Positions 10,139 through 17,787 of a stretch of DNA of 64,000 nucleotides are shown here, piece by piece (within the stretch, counting starts at the first letter, position 1; every line of letters begins with the position of its first letter). Made by a program: the position numbers and the translations under genes. The notes under the pieces are model-generated. The model did no database searches. It was not told where the DNA came from and saw nothing but the letters and a program-made list of their open reading frames with translations. Source of the DNA: Deinococcus alpinitundrae (GTDB lineage Bacteria; Deinococcota; Deinococci; Deinococcales; Deinococcaceae); assembly GCF_009982895.1 (NCBI RefSeq), contig NZ_WXZL01000007.1:62001-126000 (forward strand), given 5' to 3'.

Positions 10139-10158
10139 CCCGCTTCACAAAGAGCGGG
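10139..10158 (-). promoter_or_regulatory. Small hairpin in the argG leader
   Basis: CCCGCT and AGCGGG arms separated by eight bases. It lies in the presumed argG 5' leader and has no T tract, so it is not a terminator. Any role is unknown. Confidence 0.3.
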
Positions 10159-10207
10159 TCGGGCAGAATCAGCGTCGGGCGGCGGGGGTTAGCATTAGCT
10201 ACGTATG

Positions 10208-10237
10208 GTTATACAGCTTTGCCGCATAGCTATGCAA
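10208..10237 (-). promoter_or_regulatory. Candidate argG promoter
   Basis: On the minus strand TTGCAT (10232-10237) and TATAAC (10208-10213) are separated by 18 bases, a reasonable sigma70 match. Transcription would start near 10200. The spacer overlaps a perfect palindrome. Confidence 0.55.
10224..10235. promoter_or_regulatory. Palindrome GCATAGCTATGC over the argG promoter
   Basis: A perfect 12-bp palindrome overlapping the -35 and spacer of the argG promoter. The position fits an operator, and the size and AT-centred symmetry are compatible with an ArgR-type site, but it is not a close match to the E. coli ARG box. Confidence 0.4.
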
Positions 10238-10405
10238 GCGTGCGTCGCCTTCCGCACACGGCAGAGGGCCACGATCTGAAGAGCCAGCTCTCCCAGGCTG
10301 CCTGATTCCCACTTCTCTGCTCACCTGACCGGGTGACGATCAACCTGTCAAGCTGTGCTTCAGGGCTGCCCCTGCTTTCGACCCACGTTCCACGGAGGTC
10401 AGTTT

Positions 10406-11002
10406 ATGAAACCCCTGTATCTGGCCGCTCTGCTGACGCTGAGCAGCTCATCCGCACTGGCCGCGACGTATACCAGCGTCAGCATTGCCCTCAAGCAGGA
10501 ACTCGGCTCGCTGGTGGTGAACCCGAACAACGCCACCTCACCCGTGCTGGGCGTGCGCAATCCACCGATCAAGAATGGAGTCGCCTACGTGGGCGCGTCC
10601 CACTCACAGGGGGACTGGGCCATCGGGCTGAGTCCGAAGCTGCCGCTCAGCCTGATTCTGGACCGAACCCAGGGCGACGCCCAGCTTGATCTGCGCTCGC
10701 TGAAGCTCACAGCCCTGAGCCTCAAGCAGACGCTGGGCAACCTCGACATCAAGCTGCCCGCCGCCAACCTGAAGGCCACGCTCGACCAGCAGCAGGGCGA
10801 CACCACCCTCATGCTTGCACCGAACACCGGCATTCGGGTGGATGTCAAATCGTTCAAGCAGGGTACCCTGATCATCGGCGGCAAGACTGTCGCAGACGGG
10901 CTGTCGTTCGACGGCAGTTACCAGAGCGCCAACTACACGGCCGCCCGCTACAAGGTCGAGCTGACCGTCACCAAAGAGCTCGGCAGCCTCACCATTCGCT
11001 AG
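10406..11002 (+). CDS. Secreted protein with internal beta repeats
   Basis: 198-residue exported protein of unknown function. A signal peptide (MKPLYLAALLTL, cleavage after SALA near residue 20) precedes a region of short quasi-repeats: KQELGSL, KQTLGNL and TKELGSL alternate with RTQGDAQLDL and QQQGDTTLML. This pattern suggests a beta-solenoid or stacked-sheet fold of the kind seen in DUF4097-like proteins. The ATG at 10406 has GGAGG eight bases upstream; the open frame before it is not needed. It is divergent from argG and ends only eight bases from the convergent aminotransferase gene. Confidence 0.85.
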   Translation: MKPLYLAALLTLSSSSALAATYTSVSIALKQELGSLVVNPNNATSPVLGVRNPPIKNGVAYVGASHSQGDWAIGLSPKLPLSLILDRTQGDAQLDLRSLKLTALSLKQTLGNLDIKLPAANLKATLDQQQGDTTLMLAPNTGIRVDVKSFKQGTLIIGGKTVADGLSFDGSYQSANYTAARYKVELTVTKELGSLTIR

Positions 11003-11010
11003 CGCCCCGC

Positions 11011-12129
11011 TCAGCTTCCCAGAAACCGTCCCAGCCGCCTGAGCGCTTCCTCGATTTCCAGCTGGGACTTGCAGAAGGCCAGGCGCAGCATTTCCGGTGG
11101 CGCGGCATGGGTGCGGTAAAACGCGTCCAGCGGGATGACCGCCACCCCGCCCTCGGTGACGAGGCGCTCGGCATTCACCCCCGTCAGACGGGCCGTCAAA
11201 AAATAGGTGCCCTGCGGCGTGAATACCTCCGCCCCGAGGTCACGCAGGCCAGCGGCAAGTGTTTCCATGCGGGCACGGTAGCTGGAGCGCAACGCCTCGT
11301 AAAAGCCGCTGGTTCGCGCCGTGCCGAGCGCTTCAGCCACCGCCGCCTGCAAGGGAGCCGGGGCACAGAACGTTGTCCACTGGTGCAGCCCCGCGACTTC
11401 CGGGGCAACACCCTGGGGCGTCAGAATCCAGCCGATCCGCCAGCCGGTGGCGTCGAGCCGCTTGCCTGCACTGCCCACCGTGAACGTGCGCTCGGGGGCC
11501 AGTGTTCGCAGCGACACGGGCCGCTCGGCGTAGTACAACTCGTCGTAGACCTCGTCGCTGATCAGCCAGAAGTCGTGCTGACGGGCCAGATTAGCGATCT
11601 CCTGCAACTCGGTCAGGCTCAGCACGCTGCCGGTGGGGTTGAAGGGACTGTTGACGATCAGCGCCCTGGTGCGCGGCGTTACAGCGCGGCGCAGTGCATC
11701 AATATCCAGTTGCCAGCCTGCTGCCGAGAGGGTCAGCGGCACGCCGACGAAGGTCGCCCCCACCATCACAGTCTGAGGACGGTAGATGTCGAAGACCGGC
11801 TCGAAGGCGATCAGCTCGTCGCCGGGACCGTAGAGCGTCTGGGCCAGCGCGAACATCGCCTCGGTGGCCCCGCAGGTGATGACCACCTGACTCGCCTCGG
11901 CCCCCAGGTCGTGGGCCACCGCCTCGCGCAGCGCGGGCAGCCCGATCGGCGGCGAGTACTGGTCGACGGTGCCCACCGCGCGGCGGGCAGCGTCCAGCAA
12001 AAAATCAGGTGGTGGCGTGCTGGGAAAGCCCTGGCCGAGGTTGACTGCGCCGTGCTGGGCGGCGAGGCGGCTCATGCGCGAGAAGATGCTCTCGGCAGAC
12101 AGACGGGTGCGGTCGTGCAAGCTGGGCAT
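11011..12129 (-). CDS. Class I/II PLP-dependent aminotransferase (methionine/kynurenine type)
   Basis: 372-residue fold-type I aminotransferase. Family blocks in order: NLGQGFP near residue 30, NSPFNPTGSVL near 160, SDEVYDELYY with the PLP-contacting Asp/Tyr, and SAGKRLDATGWRIGW whose Lys forms the Schiff base. The NLGQGFP start and ATGWRIGW resemble kynurenine/glutamine- or methionine-transaminases (YbdL/MtnE-like) rather than AspC. The ATG at 12129 is used because homologues begin about here; no strong ribosome binding site is visible. A terminator from the next minus-strand gene lies just upstream, so it is probably transcribed alone. Confidence 0.88.
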   Translation of the reverse strand: MPSLHDRTRLSAESIFSRMSRLAAQHGAVNLGQGFPSTPPPDFLLDAARRAVGTVDQYSPPIGLPALREAVAHDLGAEASQVVITCGATEAMFALAQTLYGPGDELIAFEPVFDIYRPQTVMVGATFVGVPLTLSAAGWQLDIDALRRAVTPRTRALIVNSPFNPTGSVLSLTELQEIANLARQHDFWLISDEVYDELYYAERPVSLRTLAPERTFTVGSAGKRLDATGWRIGWILTPQGVAPEVAGLHQWTTFCAPAPLQAAVAEALGTARTSGFYEALRSSYRARMETLAAGLRDLGAEVFTPQGTYFLTARLTGVNAERLVTEGGVAVIPLDAFYRTHAAPPEMLRLAFCKSQLEIEEALRRLGRFLGS

Positions 12130-12202
12130 AGGATCAGTCTGCGCCTCTCGGCGCGCGGTCAAGCGGCAGCGTCCAGACAAAAGCAGCCGGATACGGGCCC
12201 AC

Positions 12203-12233
12203 AAAAAAAGTCCCCACCACTGGGGCGGGGACT
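12203..12233 (-). terminator. Strong rho-independent terminator
   Basis: On the minus strand AGTCCCC pairs perfectly with GGGGACT across an 11-base loop, followed by seven T. It terminates the small envelope protein gene whose stop is at 12249. Confidence 0.9.
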
Positions 12234-12248
12234 CGGAGCTGAAAGCGA

Positions 12249-12719
12249 TCAGGGCAACTGGTAATCCAGGCCGATACGCACACCGGTGCCGACGCCGACG
12301 CCAGTGCCAGCGCCGACCGAGATCCGGACACCTGCGTTCAGCTCACCAAAGACGCTCAACGGGCCGCCGACAATGTTGTACTTCAGACCCGCCAGCGCGT
12401 GGGGATAGATAGAGACGCCGGTGAAGCTTCCCAGCCCCACGCCCGCGCCCAGGCCAAAGCCGTAGTAAGGTGAGAGGCCGCCGAAATTCTGGCTGCTGAG
12501 ATCGCTGAGGTAGTCCACGGTGCCGCCCACCGAAACCTGGCCGAAGTTGAAGTTCAGGGCGTCGAGGTTGAGGCCGTAGCGCACGGCGGAGGTGTCGGTC
12601 AAATCGCTCTTGTAATGCACCGACAGACCGGACCCGACCGAACCGCCTATATAATTGGCCGCTGAGGCCATAGAGGCTGATGCCAGGATCAGCGTCGTTA
12701 CTTTCAGAAGGTTCTTCAT
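12249..12719 (-). CDS. Small secreted, glycine-rich beta-barrel-like protein
   Basis: 156-residue protein with a signal peptide (MKNLLKVTTLILASASMASA) and a mature part of alternating polar/hydrophobic strands broken by glycines, ending in an aromatic/Leu strand (GLDYQLP). This looks like a small outer-membrane beta-barrel, plausible for the layered Deinococcus envelope, but I cannot assign a family. No Shine-Dalgarno is visible; CATACT seven bases upstream may be the -10 of a leaderless transcript. A strong terminator follows the stop. Confidence 0.8.
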   Translation of the reverse strand: MKNLLKVTTLILASASMASAANYIGGSVGSGLSVHYKSDLTDTSAVRYGLNLDALNFNFGQVSVGGTVDYLSDLSSQNFGGLSPYYGFGLGAGVGLGSFTGVSIYPHALAGLKYNIVGGPLSVFGELNAGVRISVGAGTGVGVGTGVRIGLDYQLP

Positions 12720-12726
12720 GTCAGGC

Positions 12727-12732
12727 AGTATG
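12727..12732 (-). promoter_or_regulatory. Possible leaderless -10 box (CATACT)
   Basis: CATACT on the minus strand, seven bases before the ATG at 12719. The first base departs from TANNNT, so this is weaker than the other boxes in the window. Confidence 0.35.
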
Positions 12733-12795
12733 GTTCACGGCCCCGGCCCACTGCGCATATATCTTCTTAATGCTGAACCGCCGAACGCTTGCATT

Positions 12796-13446
12796 TTATT
12801 CTCGGACGTTGCCGCGCAGAGCTGCCAGCAGCGCCGCTGGATCGCTGTACACTTCGCCGGACAAATCGGTGTTTCCACCGCAGCGAAGCAGCGCGCAGCG
12901 TACCCCTGCCTTACGGGCCGCCTCGGCGTCGTAGACGGTGTCACCCACCATTAGGGTTTCGTCCGCTGTTGTCCCGAGCTTCTTGAGGGCCACCCCGAGG
13001 ATGTCGGCGTCGGGCTTGCTGGATTCGACCTCGCTGGAGGTCACGCGCGAGCCGTTGAGCTGCTCCAAGCCCAGGTGCTGCAACTCCTTCTCCACGATCT
13101 CATCCTCGCCGCTGCTGCCCAGCATGATCTTGAGGCTCAGTTCTCTCAGTCCGGTGACCAGCTCGGCTGCGCCGGGGGTGGCTTTCAGGGTGGCAATCAT
13201 GGGCTTGAAGGCTTCTCCCCAGCCTTTCGTGAGGGCCTTGCCCACATCGCTCTCGGCGTCAACGCCCGTCAGCTTGGGCACCACCTTGTCGCCGCCCATC
13301 CCCATCAGGGGCCGCACCTGTTCAAAGGAAACGTCAAAGCCGTGCTGCTGAAAGGAGGTGACCCAGGCGCGGGCGTGGGCGTCGTTGCTGTCGATCAGGG
13401 TGCCGTCGAGATCCAGAATGACGGCACGCAGAGAAGAACGGGTCAT
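12796..13446 (-). CDS. HAD-superfamily phosphatase (phosphoglycolate phosphatase-like)
   Basis: 216-residue HAD hydrolase with motif I DLDGTLID (nucleophile Asp about residue 12), a helical cap, motif II GSSGED, the catalytic Lys in SSKPDADI and motif IV VGDTVYDAEAARKAG. The layout is that of the IA subfamily, which includes phosphoglycolate phosphatase and sugar-phosphate phosphatases; the exact substrate cannot be read. A TAGCCT box six bases before the ATG and the absence of a ribosome binding site suggest a leaderless message. It is divergent from the D-amino-acid operon. Confidence 0.9.
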   Translation of the reverse strand: MTRSSLRAVILDLDGTLIDSNDAHARAWVTSFQQHGFDVSFEQVRPLMGMGGDKVVPKLTGVDAESDVGKALTKGWGEAFKPMIATLKATPGAAELVTGLRELSLKIMLGSSGEDEIVEKELQHLGLEQLNGSRVTSSEVESSKPDADILGVALKKLGTTADETLMVGDTVYDAEAARKAGVRCALLRCGGNTDLSGEVYSDPAALLAALRGNVRE

Positions 13447-13452
13447 GAACGC

Positions 13453-13458
13453 AGGCTA
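13453..13458 (-). promoter_or_regulatory. -10 box for leaderless HAD phosphatase transcript
   Basis: TAGCCT on the minus strand, six bases before the ATG at 13446. Confidence 0.45.
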
Positions 13459-13571
13459 GCGGACAGGCGTGGCCCGGCAGCACAGACCGGGTTGCGAGAA
13501 CGTTGAGGCAACCTGGCCCGCAGTCTCAGCGCTTCAGCGGTTATCGCCGCGACGGGCGGCTTCGGCACTGG

Positions 13572-13611
13572 CTTGCAAATCATTCTGCAAGCGGCTAATA
13601 TATTGCAAATC
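13572..13611. promoter_or_regulatory. Inverted and direct repeats over the operon promoter
   Basis: CTTGCA (13572-13577) and TGCAAG (13586-13591) form an inverted repeat with an 8-base spacer across the -35. TTGCAAATC at 13573-13581 recurs exactly at 13603-13611 by the start site. This is a plausible operator for the RpiR protein encoded as the last gene of the operon; the pairing is an inference. Confidence 0.45.
13573..13601 (+). promoter_or_regulatory. Promoter of the D-amino-acid operon
   Basis: TTGCAA (13573-13578) and TAATAT (13596-13601) are exactly 17 bases apart. Transcription would start near 13608, giving a leader of about 100 nt before the first ribosome binding site. It lies in an AT-rich patch within GC-rich surroundings. 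Confidence 0.65.
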
Positions 13612-13708
13612 CAAATACAGATCGCGTCCGCCCTTCCCAGGCACGTCCGGTTCGCACCTGTCCGGGCTGGCCTCGTCCTTTCAGGTTGTCCTCGCCAAGG
13701 AGCCGCCC

Positions 13709-13816
13709 ATGTCGCCGATCCGTTTTGACCACACCCAGTTTTCGCCGAACCTGGATTCAGCCGACGCCCGGCTTACGGTCCAAGCTGCACAGGGCTGCGT
13801 GATCTATGCGCCTTGA
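13709..13816 (+). CDS. 35-codon leader ORF overlapping the racemase start
   Basis: Small ORF beginning [11 protein letters not shown] with an excellent AAGGAG six bases upstream, better than the signal of the racemase itself. Its TGA lies 11 bases inside the racemase gene, so translation would be coupled. The peptide resembles nothing I know and has no signal sequence. It may be a regulatory leader peptide, a real small protein or the remnant of a truncated gene. Confidence 0.5.
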   Translation: MSPIRFDHTQFSPNLDSADARLTVQAAQGCVIYAP

Positions 13817-14942
13817 GCGCGCCGAACTGCGGCTGGTCTCGCTGCCGCTTCTGAAGCCCTTTCGCACCTCGTTCGGCGAGATGACCGACAAGACCTTCGT
13901 GCTGCTGCGGCTGTTCGGCGAGGGTCTGGAAGGTGTGGCCGAGGGCGTCATGGACGTGCGCCCGGATTTTCGCGAGGAAACCATCAGCGGCGCGCTGGCC
14001 TTGTTGCAAGAAACCGTGTTGCCGAGTGTGCTGGGCCAGGAATTCACCAATCCCGAGCACCTGATGCGCTCCCTGGCGGGCATTCGCGGCAACCGCATGG
14101 CGCTGGCGACCCTGGAAATGGCCTTCTGGGACCTGTGGGCCAGGAGCCTGGGCTTGCCCCTTTCCAGCGTGCTGGGCGGCGTCAGAAGCGAGGTGGCGGT
14201 GGGGGTGTCGCTGGGCATTCAGCCGAGCATTGAGGCCACCGTGGACAGTGCCACGCGCCACGCTGAGCAGGGCTACAAGCGCATCAAGCTCAAGATTCAG
14301 CCGGGCTGGGACGTCAAGATGGTGCGGGCGGTCAAAGAGGCCCTGGGCGAGTTGCCGGTCACGGTGGACGCCAACGCCGCCTACTCTCTGGCCCACATCA
14401 ACGTGCTGCGCGAACTCGACACCCTGGGGCTGGATTACATCGAGCAGCCGCTGGCCTGGAACGACATGCGCGACCACGCCAAGTTGCAGGCGCTGATGCA
14501 CACCCCGCTGTGCTTGGACGAGTGCATCACCTCGGCGCAGGACGCCCGCAAGGCGCTGGAAATGGCCGCCTGCCGCTTGGTGAATATCAAGGTGGGGCGG
14601 GTCGGCGGGCACCTGGAAGCGCGGCGCGTCCACGATGTGGCCGCCTCGTTCAGCGCCCCGGTCTGGTGCGGCGGCATGCTGGAAAGCGGCGTGGGCCGCG
14701 CGCACAACATCCACCTCGCCACCCTGGAGAACTTCACCAAGCCCGGCGACACCAGCAGTTCCTCGCGCTACTGGGCACGCGACATCATTCACGAGCCGCT
14801 GGAAACGTCGGGTGGAATGATGGCGGTGCCCAAGGGCGCGGGCATCGGCGTGACGCTGGATCTGCCGTTTCTGGACAGCGTCACCCGCATGAAGGTGGAC
14901 GTGACGCCGGAGCGGCGCGCCGTGGCCGGAACCGCGACATGA
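13806..14942 (+). CDS. N-acylamino-acid racemase / o-succinylbenzoate synthase family
   Basis: 378-residue enolase-superfamily enzyme. Visible catalytic set: KxK at Lys161/Lys163 (RIKLKI), metal ligands Asp188 (VDAN), Glu213 (YIEQPL) and Asp238 (CLDEC), and the opposite-face Lys262 (NIKVGRVGG). The [15 protein letters not shown] block is typical of N-acyl/N-succinylamino-acid racemases, and the whole sequence closely resembles the characterised Deinococcus radiodurans enzyme as I recall it. It interconverts N-acyl-D- and N-acyl-L-amino acids. No menaquinone genes lie nearby, while a GNAT and a D-amino-acid deacylase share its operon, so racemisation is the likelier role. The start is weak and probably coupled to the leader ORF. 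Confidence 0.92.
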   Translation: MRLERAELRLVSLPLLKPFRTSFGEMTDKTFVLLRLFGEGLEGVAEGVMDVRPDFREETISGALALLQETVLPSVLGQEFTNPEHLMRSLAGIRGNRMALATLEMAFWDLWARSLGLPLSSVLGGVRSEVAVGVSLGIQPSIEATVDSATRHAEQGYKRIKLKIQPGWDVKMVRAVKEALGELPVTVDANAAYSLAHINVLRELDTLGLDYIEQPLAWNDMRDHAKLQALMHTPLCLDECITSAQDARKALEMAACRLVNIKVGRVGGHLEARRVHDVAASFSAPVWCGGMLESGVGRAHNIHLATLENFTKPGDTSSSSRYWARDIIHEPLETSGGMMAVPKGAGIGVTLDLPFLDSVTRMKVDVTPERRAVAGTAT

Positions 14943-15733
14943 ACCCGCTCACCTCCCTGAATATTCGGGAGCTGAGCGGATTGGGCGAACTCGAACAGAC
15001 GCCGCCCCTGGCCCGGGCCGTCTGGGGCCAGGACGACCGGCCGGAAGATCCCAGCTTGCTGCTGGCGGTGCAGCATATCGGCGGCCTGGTGGCGGGCGCG
15101 GTGGACGAGGAGGGGCAGATGTGGGCTTACCTGGTCGGTCTTCCCACCAAAGACGCCGACACCCAGCACTCGCACCGCCTGGGCGTGCATCCGGGTGTTC
15201 GCAAGCAGCATCTGGGCGAGCGGCTCAAGCGTTTTCAGCGCGAGTGGTGTCTGGAGCGCGGCATCAGGCAGATTCGTTGGACCTTCGACCCGCTCCTGCT
15301 GGTCAACGCCCACCTCAACGTTCACCGGCTGGGCGCAGTCGTGCGAACCTTCCTGCCCAACTATTACGGCGTGATGGGCGGCATCAATGCGGGCGCACCT
15401 TCCGACCGTTTCGAAGCCGAGTGGCCTCTGGACGGTGAGCGGACGGCGGCGCATCTGGCCGGAGCCGCCCGTGAGGTCTGGCCCGAAGACACCTTCCACC
15501 CCCTGCGAGACGACTTGCCCAGCAAGTTGCCCGCAGCGCTGGCCATCTGCGTCCCGGCGGACTTTTACCGCTTGCTGCGCGAGGACAACGCACAGGCGCT
15601 CGACTGGCGGCGCACGACCGGGCCGCTGCTGACCCGGCTGTTCGCGGAGGGCTACACCCTGACGGACGTGAGTCTCAGCCGCCAGCAGTACCTCTTCGAG
15701 CGCGGTCGGGATGACCACGGGGCCGAATGCTGA
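14939..15733 (+). CDS. GNAT-superfamily acyltransferase (COG3375-like)
   Basis: 264-residue protein with an N-terminal GNAT core (the [18 protein letters not shown] segment near residue 82 is the acyl-CoA loop) and a C-terminal extension. Its size and layout match the COG3375-type predicted acyltransferases. The ATG overlaps the racemase stop as ATGA. In some Firmicutes an N-succinyltransferase is encoded beside an N-succinylamino-acid racemase and makes its substrate from D-amino acids; a similar job here is an inference. Its stop overlaps the first permease gene by seven bases. Confidence 0.8.
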   Translation: MNPLTSLNIRELSGLGELEQTPPLARAVWGQDDRPEDPSLLLAVQHIGGLVAGAVDEEGQMWAYLVGLPTKDADTQHSHRLGVHPGVRKQHLGERLKRFQREWCLERGIRQIRWTFDPLLLVNAHLNVHRLGAVVRTFLPNYYGVMGGINAGAPSDRFEAEWPLDGERTAAHLAGAAREVWPEDTFHPLRDDLPSKLPAALAICVPADFYRLLREDNAQALDWRRTTGPLLTRLFAEGYTLTDVSLSRQQYLFERGRDDHGAEC

Positions 15734-16755
15734 ACTTCGTCATTCGCCGCCTGTTGACGCTGCCGCTGATCATGCTGGCGGTGACGTTCCTGATCGTGCT
15801 GGTGATGCAACTCATTCCGCCGGAGCAGCGGGCGGTGGCCTTTACCACCAATTTGCAGCAGCTGGGCCGGGTGCAGGAGATCATCAAGACCAACCATCTC
15901 GACGGCAGCGTCTTCGAGCAGTACTGGCTGTGGCTGGGGCAGGCGCTGGGCGGTAACCTGGGCTTCTCGCGCACCAGTGGGGAGACGGTGGTGGCGACGC
16001 TGCTTTCCCGCTTTCCCGCCACGCTGGAGCTGACCCTCTTTACGCTCGTGCCGCTGGTGTGGGTGGGCGTCTGGCTGGGCGGACAGGCCGCCGTCCACCG
16101 CAACCGCCTGCCCGACGCCGTGATCCGCATCATCGCCGTGCTGGGCTACAGCATTCCCAGTTTTGTGCTGGGGGTCTGGCTGCTGGTCATTTTTTACGGC
16201 GCGCTGGACTGGCTGCCCGGCACCGGCAACATCAGTAACGACAGTGCCGTCTTGCTGATGACCGGCAGCGTGCGCCACGTCACCGGCCTGGTCACCATCG
16301 ACGCGCTCCTGAGCGGGCGGCTGGACGTGTTGTGGGACGGCCTCAAGCACCTGATCCTGCCTGCCTTCACTTTGCTGGTGGTGGGCATTCCAGCACTGAT
16401 CAAGGGAACCCGAGCCAGCATGATCGACGCGCTGCACAGCGATTACATCCGCACCGCCCGCGCCAAGGGCATCACCGAGCGCACGGTCATTCACAAGCAC
16501 GCCCGCCGCAACGCGCTGCTGCCAGTGGCGACCCTGATCAGCCTGAGCGTGTCGGGCCTGCTGCAAGGCGCGGTGCTGGCCGAGACGCTCTACGGCTATC
16601 CCGGCGTGGGGGCCTGGGCGGCCCAGGCGGCGGCGGCGGGCGACCTGCCCGGCGTGCTGGGCTTCGCGCTGATGGCCGCGACCATCGTGGCCGTCATCAA
16701 TCTGCTGACCGATCTGGCCTACACCGTCATCGATCCGCGCGTGAGGTATGCATGA
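15727..16755 (+). CDS. Peptide ABC transporter permease, DppB type
   Basis: 342-residue inner-membrane permease with an N-terminal membrane helix (FVIRRLLTLPLIMLAV), a periplasmic segment and five further helices. The EAA-type loop (DYIRTARAKGITE...HARRNALLP) that docks the ATPase is intact. It should form a heterodimer with the next gene product for dipeptide/oligopeptide import. The ATG lies inside the end of the GNAT gene and its stop overlaps the next start (ATGA). Confidence 0.92.
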   Translation: MLNFVIRRLLTLPLIMLAVTFLIVLVMQLIPPEQRAVAFTTNLQQLGRVQEIIKTNHLDGSVFEQYWLWLGQALGGNLGFSRTSGETVVATLLSRFPATLELTLFTLVPLVWVGVWLGGQAAVHRNRLPDAVIRIIAVLGYSIPSFVLGVWLLVIFYGALDWLPGTGNISNDSAVLLMTGSVRHVTGLVTIDALLSGRLDVLWDGLKHLILPAFTLLVVGIPALIKGTRASMIDALHSDYIRTARAKGITERTVIHKHARRNALLPVATLISLSVSGLLQGAVLAETLYGYPGVGAWAAQAAAAGDLPGVLGFALMAATIVAVINLLTDLAYTVIDPRVRYA

Positions 16756-17750
16756 GCGCCGTGACGCCCAACTCGGCCCAACGCGCTTCAAGACCCGCCT
16801 CGCGCTCGGTGCTGGCCCGCACTTTCCGGCGTAACTTGCCCGCCCGGGTGGGGGCTGTGCTAATCGGCCTGTACGTGCTGGTGGCGCTGCTGGCCCCCGT
16901 GCTGGCCCCGCCGCAAGGGAACTGCCGCCGGGCGCTGACGCTCTCCGAAACACAGGTGGTGCCCGGCCCGGCGGCGTACCTGCGCGAGCTGCTGGCTCCG
17001 CCCGCCGAGTGCCTCCAGATGCCGCGCCAGGGCTTCGCGGCCCAGCCCAAACCGCCCGAGACCGGCACGCCTCTGGGCAGCGTGGGCGGCTACGACATTC
17101 GCTACGGCCTGGTGTGGGGCACCCGCACGGCCTTCTTCCTGGGCATCGCGGTGGTCGCCATCACCGTGACGGTGGGCGGCTTCATCGGGCTGGCGGCGGG
17201 CTTTTTCGGAGGGTGGCTGGACAACATCTTGATGCGGCTCACCGACATCACCTTCGCCTTTCCCGGCCTGATTCTGGTGCTGGTGCTGGTGGCCGCGCTG
17301 GGGCCGGGGCTGCAAAACATCATCATCGCGCTGAGCTTGGTGTCGTGGGCGGGGCTGGCCCGCGTGCTCAGGTCGGAAGTCCTGCGGCTGCGGGAACTGG
17401 ACTACGTGGCGGCGGCGCACGGCCTCGGCAGCCAGCGCTGGCGAATTGCCCTGCGCCACGTGCTGCCCAACGCGCTCGGGCCGGTCTTCAGCATCGTGGT
17501 GCTGGAAATGGGCAGCCTGCCGATCGTGGCCGGGGCACTCTCCTTCCTGGGCCTGGGCACGCCGCTGGGCTTCGCCGACTGGGGCCAACTCATTGCCTTG
17601 GCCCAGAAGTGGATTCAGGGACCGCCGGGCGAGCCGTTCGCCTACTGGTACGTCACCCTCTTTCCGGGGCTGTGCATCGCCCTTTACAGCCTCGGCTGGA
17701 ACTTGCTGGGCGACGCGCTCGGCGAGCAGCTCGATCCGCGCAACCGCTGA
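16752..17750 (+). CDS. Peptide ABC transporter permease, DppC type
   Basis: 332-residue permease with the N-terminal cytoplasmic segment and first helix of DppC/OppC proteins, a long periplasmic loop containing two Cys (GNCRRAL and AECLQMP) and five helices. The EAA loop (ELDYVAAAHGLGSQRW...HVLPN) is intact. The ATG overlaps the DppB-type stop. The Cys-containing loop of about 65 residues between the first two helices is longer than usual and might carry a disulfide. Confidence 0.92.
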   Translation: MSAVTPNSAQRASRPASRSVLARTFRRNLPARVGAVLIGLYVLVALLAPVLAPPQGNCRRALTLSETQVVPGPAAYLRELLAPPAECLQMPRQGFAAQPKPPETGTPLGSVGGYDIRYGLVWGTRTAFFLGIAVVAITVTVGGFIGLAAGFFGGWLDNILMRLTDITFAFPGLILVLVLVAALGPGLQNIIIALSLVSWAGLARVLRSEVLRLRELDYVAAAHGLGSQRWRIALRHVLPNALGPVFSIVVLEMGSLPIVAGALSFLGLGTPLGFADWGQLIALAQKWIQGPPGEPFAYWYVTLFPGLCIALYSLGWNLLGDALGEQLDPRNR

Positions 17751-17787
17751 ACACCCGCCTTTCTTCTTCCGCCTTTTGGAGGTCATT

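Larger units (their letters stand above)
10055..10405. other. Divergent regulatory region between argG and a secreted protein gene
   Basis: This 351-base gap holds the argG promoter and palindrome (10208-10237), a leader of about 145 nt with one small hairpin (10139-10158), and the ribosome binding site GGAGG (10394-10398) of the plus-strand gene. I see no tRNA, small RNA or further gene in it. Confidence 0.5.

Noticed and set aside
13806..14942. Racemase as a menaquinone o-succinylbenzoate synthase (menC)
   Set aside because: The family overlaps, but no men genes are nearby and the operon partners point to N-acylamino-acid racemisation.
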